NCBI GenBank assembly: GCA_037447655.1
Contig: JBBHKE010002248.1
Coordinates: 196,189-260,188, forward strand
Length of the DNA: 64,000 nt
Direction of reading: 5' to 3'
From: Zygnema cylindricum
Taxonomy: Eukaryota; Streptophyta; Zygnematophyceae; Zygnematales; Zygnemataceae
A program made the position numbers and the translations under genes. The notes under the pieces were generated by a model. That model made no database searches. It saw only the letters and a program-made list of their open reading frames with translations, and was not told where the DNA came from. Shown one piece after another: positions 56,475 to 64,000 of this stretch. Position 1 is the stretch's first letter, and each line of letters begins with the position of its first letter.

Positions 56475-57545
56475 TGGTGCAGAATCTGTCAAAACGACAA
56501 ACGTAGTCGGTGCACAATCCATTTGGGTTAAAAAGATAGACGTCGTCAGTGGAAAAAATCTAGACGCCTCGTGAGATGGGACAGAATCTGAGGGCGAGAC
56601 AAAATGTGCGGGCGATAAAACATAATCTGTTTGGAGTGTAGTATCGCCGTGGGTAGAGATTTCACTGGAGGAGCCAGAAAGAGAAAAAAAATGAAGATGG
56701 AGAAAATGGAACTGAAGGAATAGGGGATAATTAGGGTGTTAAAGGGTTAAATGGAGAGGATGTATCAGGATTAGGGGTTACGAGATTAGAGGGGAAATCG
56801 AATTTCAACGGAGTGAGGGGAAAATCGAGGATTTGTTTGCGGATTAGTGGTGTTCATTAAAGACAACGTCACGCGTGGTAATAATACGACGCGATGAAGG
56901 GCACCAAATGCGATACGCCTTTGAATTTGGGGAATAGCCCACAAAAATTCCTCGAATGGCGCGTGCGCCTAATTTGCCATCCTTATTAGTGAGATCCTTA
57001 CAATAAGCTTCACTACCAAAAATCCGAAAATGAGACACATCGGGCTTTTTCCCTTGCCATGCCTCAAACGAAGTTTCGTTGGGAAGAGCGGAGGTAGGCG
57101 ACCTATTACGCACATAAGAGGAGGTTAGAACGGCTTCGGCCCAAAAAGGATAGGGTAAGGAAGAAAAATGAACAATGGAGCGAGTCATGTCAAGAAGTGT
57201 GCGATTTAGCCGTTCGGCGTCACCATTTTGTTGTGGATTATAGGGAGAAGTAGTTTGATGGATAATGCCATGTGAAAGTAAAAATTCAGAGAAAAGGTTA
57301 GACATATACTCCCCCCCATTATCGGTCCTTAATATTTATATGCGAGAGGAAAGATGATTTTGGACAAGAGATTTAAAGTGTTGAAAATGAGAAAATACCT
57401 CGGACTTGTGTTTCATAAAATAGACATACGTAAAACGTGAATAGTCATCAATGAAGGTAAAAAAGTATATCGCACCACTCATACTTGCAATGCGTCTGGG
57501 TCCACAAACATCGCTATGGATGAGATCAAGAGGGAATTATGAACA
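56475..57545 (-). pseudogene. copia A integrase
   Basis: Minus strand: LDLIHSDVCGPRRIA (first Asp), FTFIDDYSRFTYVYF, a stop near 57340, DNGGEYMSNLFSEFLLSHGI (second Asp) and SPYNPQQNGDAERLNRTLL (Glu), then FWAEAVLTSSYVRNRSPTSA and RGIFVGYSPNSKAYRIW. The 462-nt C-terminal frame 57305-56844 is open. It continues into RT at 24600 once element C is removed. Confidence 0.88.
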
Positions 57546-58494
57546 AGAATTGCTAGAATGAAAATGAAGACGTGGCATTATGCCGACGACACAACCATTG
57601 CAAAAATCAATTGTACTTTCATTAAAATTGTCAAGTCCAATTACAAGGCTTTAATGAAAAGAAACTAAACTAGGTCCATTTAAGTGACCAAAGCGAATGT
57701 GCCACTTATGAAAACAAGAGTGGTAGAAGAAGTAGCTAAATTAGCAAAGGCAATGTCCTTAAAAAAATCAAGAACATAAAGAGTGCCTAATCTAGTTCCA
57801 CTACCAATAAGGGTGCGAGTAGAGGAATAAAACTGAACATTTGTTTCGGTGATAATGCCATAATTTCCGTTACAAAGAGCTCTTCCAGCCGAAAAAAGGT
57901 TTTTCTTTAATTTTCGAACAAAGTATACTTTGTCCAAGATTATGGGAAGAGAATCGCGTGAATTGGAGTTAAAGTGCACTTGTCTAACCATATTTGATGT
58001 CAATATCATATTGTTGCCAAGAGAAATTTTGAGAGGAACAACCAAAGGAACATCATTTGTCATTAATTCAAGATGGCAACACATATGATGGGAAGCGCAT
58101 CTGTCAATAAGCCACTCAGAGGTTTTACCTGATGTGGTGAAGGCGTACCCATAATCCACAGGTGGAATTGAAGGAGGTACGATTTGGGCAGGTATGACAG
58201 CTATAGATGTAGAACCGACAGCTATAAATGCAGAGCCGACAGAGTGGTCAGTAAATCTGGCGGGCGGCGTCAACGATGGTACCGACAAAGAGTAAATGTA
58301 GTTTGGTGCCGAGTACCGCGGCGGTGGAGGACCGTAAGGATAATTGAATGCGGCGTGCGAGTGCGCAGGTTAACCGAAGTGCGTCGCAACCTGGGGATTC
58401 GCAGGATATATTTGGATTTTTTGACGCGACCCCAGTCAAACGCTCTTTTTCACGCTTGCGTGCCAACGCTGGGCACGCGTCAGCTATTGTTGTC
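57546..58494 (-). pseudogene. copia A gag end and protease
   Basis: Minus strand: CPALARKREKERL completes a zinc knuckle, followed by a Pro/Ser linker and the protease SEWLIDRCASHHMC, where the usual DSGAS active site reads DRCAS, so protease activity is doubtful. KISLGNNMILTSNMVRQVHF and YFVRKLKKNLFSAGRALCNG follow. Confidence 0.8.
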
Positions 58495-59760
58495 CATAGC
58501 CTATTTCAGCCATGGATTACTCACGGAAACACCCACAAACTACCTCAAAAACAGTTGTGTTTCATACAGCACAGATAACTCAAAAGTTAACATAATCACC
58601 TAAAACTGCACCAATATGCATTATACCATAAACACTGTAATCTCCCAAAGTTACAGCCAAATCCACTAAGTCATTTAGAAGATATAAGCTCCAGAGTTTC
58701 ACAAAAACAGTTGACAGCTTCACAAACTAACCACTTAGACTGCTCACAGAATCTTACAGAGATACTCGAATACAATGAAACTTCACAAACATATATATTC
58801 TATATCATTGAATAACTCCACAAAGTTTCACATGAAAGCACCAAACAGAGTGATCACACCAACAGGTCAAAGATGCAGAAAACAGTTTGCCATTGCTTTG
58901 AGAAACTTGACTGCGATATCACAATAATCTAAGTCCTACAAGTTATACTCAGAGATTTCACTACTGTATGTACGGAGGCATACCAGCCGTACATTATCTA
59001 CCACCTACCTAAATTACTACGAGTATACCGGAATAATTCGATGTATGTCAGAATGAATTAATCTATACAAATAAACTAATTAACAAAAGGACAAACCACT
59101 GTTCAACCAAATATTTACACCGACATCTCTGAAACGTCAACTTGCTTAGTCACTTGTGATATTCGTATGAATCTCGTCCACCGACTTGATTCATATCAAC
59201 AACAGCTGCGTTGTCAGCTTCGTTGCAGCTGCGTTGTCACATACCTGGACATATTCAAAAATAACAGCAGCTTCCTAGCAGCTGCGTTGTCATATTTAAA
59301 GTTCATTTGTCTCATATAGACGCGCCGTACCGGCGGCGCATGTTTCAATGTTTCGTACATTTCAAATCGGATCGCTTCGCGATCCGCCGTCCATTTCTCC
59401 TCCCTCCCTCCCTCCCTCCCTCCCTCCCTCCTCCCTCCCTCCCTCCCTCCCACCCTCCCTCCCACCTCCCTCCCTCCTCCCTCCCTCCTCCCTCCCTCCT
59501 CCCTCCCCCTCCCCCTCCCCCTTTCCCTCCCCCTCTCCCTCCCCCTCTCCCTCCCCCTCTCCCTCCCCCTCTCCCTCCCCCTCCCCCTCCCCCTCCCCTT
59601 CGTAGTTACGCCACTCAATAACTCCCTTACTTCATTTTAGGTTTATCCGGCTCCCCCAATCCGTGAATCTATTGAAACCTCCACGTTAATAATAAACGCA
59701 CAAAATGTCTTAAGCGTATAAAAGGTCGCGTACGCACGAAACTAAGTTTTCAAAATCAAC
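58495..59760. mobile_element. insertion in copia A gag: solo-LTR-like segment and CCT array
   Basis: Interrupts the A gag zinc knuckle between HIV (near 59765) and the TIADACPAL end (58494). 58500-59215 resembles the LTR next to fragment F in word order (cacaataatctaagtcct, atttacacc, cttgattcatat). 59205-59300 repeats agctgcgttgtc. The rest is the simple array below. Exact borders and duplications are not certain. Confidence 0.55.
59391..59602. repeat. (CCCT)n and (CCCCCTCT)n array
   Basis: Pyrimidine-only array giving long Pro/Ser or Gly/Arg open frames that are artefacts. Confidence 0.9.
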
Positions 59761-60510
59761 AACTATGTGGTCCCTTTCTTTGCAATATTTGCAAAATAGA
59801 GGAGATCCTGCAATATTCGACGGTTTCTTGGGATTAAAGGTTGTTAGTGCCACACCGTCAGCAAGTACATCAGATTTGTTTAATGACAATCTTTTTTCCT
59901 CGTGCATTAAACGATTTGTGAGATCTGACAAAGTGACGTAGGATGGGTCATTATTGACTGTACTTATGAAAGCATCAAATGAATTAGGTAACCCACCCAA
60001 AATTGCACTAATTAGATCTTCGTGACTCATAAGATTATTAATGCATTTCAATTGACCAGCAAGTGATAAGACGATTTGAATGAAAGTCACCAAGGAGTCA
60101 GTTTTGGATTTTTGGATATTGATGAATTGACGACAAAGAGCAAGTCGGTTTGGCCACGTATTTGTCTCCTACACGGCACAAAGAAGCGTCCACGCTTTAT
60201 GAGAAGTTGTTGCCGATCGGACAAGATTTGACACTTGACCGTCCAAAGAGAGGACAAGTCGAGAAAGTGTTGTGGCGTCCTTTTCAGTCCACGCGACAAT
60301 AACAAGTTGCGTAGTAGCATAGGCTACATCGGTGGCGTCCGGAAGGACAGGAATAATGACGGTTCCACTGATGTGTCCCCAGATTTTTTCGAAAGTGAAT
60401 AAATGTTGAATTTGAAATTTCCAATCATAAAAGTTTTTGCCCTGAAACTTTGAAATGGAATTGGATACAGACGAAGGGGGAGGCCCATAACCTATTGAAG
60501 GAGAGGCCAT
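59761..60510 (-). pseudogene. copia A gag, starting in the 5' LTR
   Basis: ATG 60510-60508 is 16 nt inside the LTR; MASPSIGYGPPPSS spans the LTR end and the primer-binding site. Gag follows as in the UBN2-type copia gag: KFQGKNFYDWKFQIQHLFTF, ATTLSRLVLSLDGQVSNLVR, one in-frame TAG (60171-60169), then TDSLVTFIQIVLSLAGQLK, ISAILGGLPNSFDAFISTVN and half a zinc knuckle CKYCKERDH. A single stop in about 240 codons suggests modest age. Confidence 0.85.
60481..60492 (-). other. primer-binding site of copia A (half-tRNA type)
   Basis: Minus strand GGTTATGGGCCT immediately after the 5' LTR; 11 of 12 bases match the initiator tRNA-Met anticodon-arm complement. It codes for Gly-Tyr-Gly-Pro in gag. Confidence 0.75.
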
Positions 60511-60995
60511 GTGAGGCCAAAATAAAAATGAAGACAAAAGATGATATACAGAGACAAAATAAAATACGACCAAAAGACAAGAAATAAATAGATGACAAAC
60601 AAGAGAATGTAGGCGAGAACTTTGTCGTCAAAGTGTCCTTTTTGAATTTATAAATAATACATGTGAGACAAGTGACTCTTATAGAACCGTAAAATGAAAC
60701 TGCCGGTTCAAGGTAGATCTAGGACAAGACTTAACTAATGTGGGTAGAACTAGTTACGTCAAAAGAATTATATTGACTTGCGATTCCACAGAGAAACATG
60801 TCTACACTACAAGAGGTATGTGCATTCCACTATGTATCATTCTATACTATAAAAGGTATTGTACATTCCACTAAGAGGATCATAACGTCATTTATAAAGT
60901 ACAATAATGGACATGTAGTTCTATAGTAGAGTTTAGGATTTTAAGGATGTAAATTTAGACATAAGCTTTAAGAGATAAAATTAATACTTTCAATA
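60493..60995 (-). repeat. copia A, 5' LTR
   Basis: 503 bp with terminal TATTGAA/TTCAATA. Shorter than, and unrelated to, LTRs C-H; it shows neither the antisense tRNA-like module nor the GTAC hairpin. Confidence 0.92.
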
Positions 60996-61000
60996 GTTGT

Positions 61001-61341
61001 GTTATGGGCTTTTCATGTGATCTTCTTAAGTCGCTACTTTTATCAACGACCGTTCGATTGTCCAAAATTCTGACGATAGTCCCATCGTAAGTTGTGTTAT
61101 GGGCTTTTCATTTGACCTCCCCAAAAATCACTGAAAAATATTTTTTTGTCCGATTGTTTTTCAAAATTTAGACATTATGTTTAATTCTATATCGAACGAT
61201 GTGCAACTCAACCCTTTTACTATTTTATTTCATTTTGCGGCCAATACAATATGGGTCATAAGGGTATACTGTATTTTTTGCGTACAATTGGCATATTGTA
61301 TGGGTGTGTTTTCACCTACTTTTGAACTATGGTTCACACCA
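61001..61341. mobile_element. foldback element, remainder of right arm
   Basis: Mirror of 21991-22260: gttatgggcttttcatgtga, atcaacgaccgttcg, aatacaatatgggtc, tttttgcgtac and ttttgaactatgg. The sequence joins 22385 once copia A and one copy of the gttgt duplication are removed. The outer end runs into the TA-flanked MITE copy 2. Confidence 0.7.
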
Positions 61342-61343
61342 TA

Positions 61344-62250
61344 GTTGTTCAAATCGCGCGATTTTTTCCTTTTTTCTGATTGAAACGTATAATTCGTGAC
61401 TTTTGAAAAAATCGTAAAAAAACGTGTATTGTAAACTGAAACTGAAAATTTACGGAAACCTGTAAACAAATTAACTGAAACTGGAAATTTACGGAAACCT
61501 GTAAACAAATTACTGTAACTGTACATTTTTTTACGGGTATGTACGGAATAAAACGGGAAATATGCGTCGTACTTATTGGTACTTTCTGTTCAGTGAACTG
61601 AACAGGAATACCACGGAAGTTGTACGTTACATAATCGAAAATGTACGGACATTTTCGAAAAGAGACGTTGAACGTCACAATAATTTCGCACGTTCAGTTT
61701 GAAATTTGTACGGGCGTCTTCTTCAATTTTTTTTGAAAAAAGACGCCATGGAACATTGAAAACGAAACCGCGAGAAAGCTGCTTCCCCATATGGACGTTG
61801 ATGTAGGGGAAGAGGATTTAGAGTAGAGATAGACGAAAAAGATGTTTTTTTTTATTTTATTAATGTGATTGATCTTTTTTGAATATCTTGTTTTTCTATG
61901 TGTCAGATAGGCTCGGACAGACGAAATTTCATAAAATTTTATCTTCGTGGCTTTCGAACCCGGGTACGTCAAGTGCGGAGCGTACCCTCAAGTGAACGAT
62001 TGGACTACCAGTTGGTGAAGTAGTTTTTAAAGCCAAAAAGAGTGTCATAAAAATATAAAGAGTTTATTGTTTTACCGCTCATTTAAAGGGAAAAACTTGC
62101 AAACTACGCTATATGTAATAGTTTTTTGTTTTTTTATGTACGGAATAGTACGGAAGGAAATTTATTAACGATTTTTTGCGATTTGATCAAAAGGTTTGTT
62201 ACGTATAATTCGTCGCGTACGGTACGTTCGCACTAATCGCCGTGAACAAC
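61344..62250. mobile_element. MITE-like DNA element, copy 2 (TA target duplication)
   Basis: Same ends (GTTGTTCAAA...GTGAACAAC) and TA duplication (61342-61343, 62251-62252) as copy 1. It landed at the end of the foldback element, next to its palindromic ctatggttcacaccatag motif. Confidence 0.7.
61948..62020 (-). other. tRNA-like module inside MITE copy 2
   Basis: Minus strand: A-box-like ACTGGTAGTCCAATCG and B box GGGTTCGAAAGCC, about 73 nt overall with taccc-ttcgaa pairing possibilities (GTACCC/GGGTAC) in the middle. tRNA-derived, decayed. Confidence 0.5.
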
Positions 62251-62252
62251 TA

Positions 62253-63860
62253 TGGTTCACACATTTCAGAAGGCCGTACCTACTACGATGTCTCATGTGT
62301 GACGCGAGCGTCTTGGACGTTCATTAGGAAGTACGGTTTTCCGAAAATACTTTTCAACGGCCCAGATTTTCTGTTACACACACGTTCCAACGGTTATTAG
62401 AACAGAAATGGCGTCTGTTGACTCTAACGACCCGCGCTACCGGTTTCCTGTTTCGATCGGCACGTCCACGGTCTCGCAACCACCAATCGCAAGCCGCCGG
62501 GAAAAGCGGCAGGAAAGTACGATAAAAAGGTTTCTCGTATACGGCGTGTACTTCCAGGAGTCCAGTCCTACTAAAGTTCAGTACTGTACGGCAATGTAGA
62601 TCAACGTAGTCAATGAGTTGCACATCGATCGATAGAGAATTAAACGTCATACCTTTGCGGCTAGACCGATATAGCCGGCGCAGTGTACGGAAAATATGTG
62701 GCATACGTACGGCTGTCGTCTATTCTTGTGATAAATAGTTTTTAGAATACTATTACACGTGTGAAAGAAAATGGCTCACGTGGAATACTGTGGTTCACTT
62801 TTTATTTTATTTTCTAGACTTATGCCAAAAATACTGTGATTATTTGTAAGGCATGCGAAAAACCAAACCGATTAGGGTTTGGCAGGTGCAGCTTGTTAGT
62901 GCACACTCCAAATAACTATCTGACGGACCGGCACTGTTTTGTCGTATTAACCTTTGCTGTACGGAAACAAAGACGAGAGGTTGAATCTGATTGGTCAGAT
63001 AGCGAGAAAATACAAGGCAGCACACAGGGCACCGACAAATATTTGAATCGCGCGTCGATTTGTTGTCACCGTTTTCAACCTGGCGGTGCCGCTTTCAGAT
63101 GTTCCAAAAGCCACAATATTCGCCTGGGGAAAAAGGTCGTATCCGTACAGAACTTTTCCACGACCGTACTGTACGGCTCAGCTTACGTCTACTGCTTCTG
63201 ACATTTCATGCCACAACTGTCACTCTTCGAAAACGTCAAGATACCTAAAAACAATAAAACCGTACAATCTACATCGACAAAGTACAGCCGACCTCAAAAC
63301 GACCTGTCATCTCGTCACACCTAAGCAAAATTTTCCCTTCTTTTTACGTACGGCTTCCACTCACAACTCGACATCACACGCGTAAAACCAAATCCGAATC
63401 TTTTATTGTCACGTCACTCAATTCATCCGACCAATCCCCGCTCGCCGCTGGAAAGCCGCAAACCACCGTGTCCATATTCCTTACCAGGAGACTCGAAAAG
63501 CGTCTCCGCAAATAAGATGGCGCCACTCTGTTCCACTAAACGACAAAAATACGGCGCCGTACATTCAGGTGCCCGGGAGTATGTAATTTGAAAAATGAAA
63601 CCGAGCCGTCTGATTGGCCAACGGGAAAAAGGTTTTTCGAAGCTTGGGAAAATCCGAAGGCGGGAATGCCGTACGGCTCCGATTGGGGGGGAAACTGAGA
63701 CCGCTCTACGAAGCGACACGTGGACTTTTCGTACGATCCAAAGATCGTTTTGGGAAGGTTTTTCCGTACAAGAGAGATGAAGGCTTAAAGGATTCGAAAA
63801 TCTTCATTATTTTGAGTTGTGGAAAAAGGGGAAAAACCACCCTCGAATGGAAGAAGGGGG
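62253..63860. other. GTAC-rich intergenic sequence, no gene recognised
   Basis: Many gtacgg/ccgtac words, including ccgtactgtacgg near 63163-63175. GC content is a little higher than elsewhere and short frames of about 60-120 codons exist on both strands, but none shows a recognisable domain or splice-supported continuation. Confidence 0.4.
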
Positions 63861-64000
63861 AAGAGGGAGAGAGAGAGAGAGAGAGGGAGAGAGAGAGGGA
63901 GAGAGGGAGGGAGAGAGAGAGCGGTGACAGGAAGTGGGTATAGAAACAATTTGAGAGGGAGAGGGAGAGTGGGGAAGTGTGAAACGGAGAGGGAGAGGGA
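63861..64000. repeat. GA-rich low-complexity tract at window end
   Basis: (GA)n and GGGAGA-like repeats reaching the window edge. Confidence 0.85.

Noticed and set aside
62408-62599. ORF beginning MASVDSNDPRYRFPVS
   Set aside because: 63 codons with no recognised domain, no splice-supported continuation, and embedded in GTAC-rich repeat-like sequence.

Overview
This is a nuclear eukaryotic window, probably from a plant-lineage (streptophyte) genome. The evidence is spliced genes with GT-AG introns, a family GT31 galactosyltransferase with plant hydroxyproline-galactosyltransferase signatures, a plant/fungal-type amidase, many Ty1/copia elements, a TRIM, and primer-binding sites that match the plant initiator-methionine tRNA. 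The species is not identified. A charophyte-like alga would fit the bloated, low-complexity-rich sequence, but that is a guess. There are no bacterial features.

Region 1 (1-5.3 kb) is mostly non-coding. It holds a TA-flanked MITE carrying a tRNA-like module, a complete 512-bp TRIM with a perfect target duplication sitting in a GA-rich tract, and AT-rich microsatellites. Region 2 (5.3-12.3 kb) is the only host-gene region: a five-exon GT31 gene on the minus strand (all introns phase 0, exons and introns loaded with microsatellites) and three consecutive plus-strand exons of an amidase whose other exons are not visible. Region 3 (12.3-22 kb) holds a (GGGAGA)n satellite, degenerate tandem repeats, a solo copia LTR and MITE-like repeats.

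Region 4 (22-61.3 kb) is one retrotransposon nest up to six levels deep. A foldback element is split by copia element A (minus, LTRs 22386-22889 and 60493-60995, TSD gttgt). A is split by copia C (minus, LTRs 24616-25624 and 55461-56469). C is split by copia D (plus, LTRs 29726-30757 and 49969-50989) and by the deletion derivative H (minus, 51133-55377). D is split by fragment F, which holds the complete copia E (plus, 32496-38982), and also holds deletion derivative G (plus, 40086-44199) and pol fragment I (minus). None of these elements looks fully intact.

Region 5 (61.3-64 kb) has a second copy of the MITE and GTAC-rich sequence with no recognised gene.

The most interesting signal is shared architecture in the copia families. 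(i) The primer-binding site matches the anticodon arm of initiator tRNA-Met (half-tRNA priming), and it lies inside the gag reading frame, whose start codon is in the 5' LTR. (ii) Every LTR of families C, D, E, G and H carries a tRNA-like module with A and B boxes, in antisense orientation, about 205-305 nt from the LTR start. (iii) A conserved inverted repeat brackets the polypurine tract and LTR start. (iv) A GTAC-rich hairpin lies upstream of the TATA box. The TRIM LTRs and the MITE also carry tRNA-like modules.
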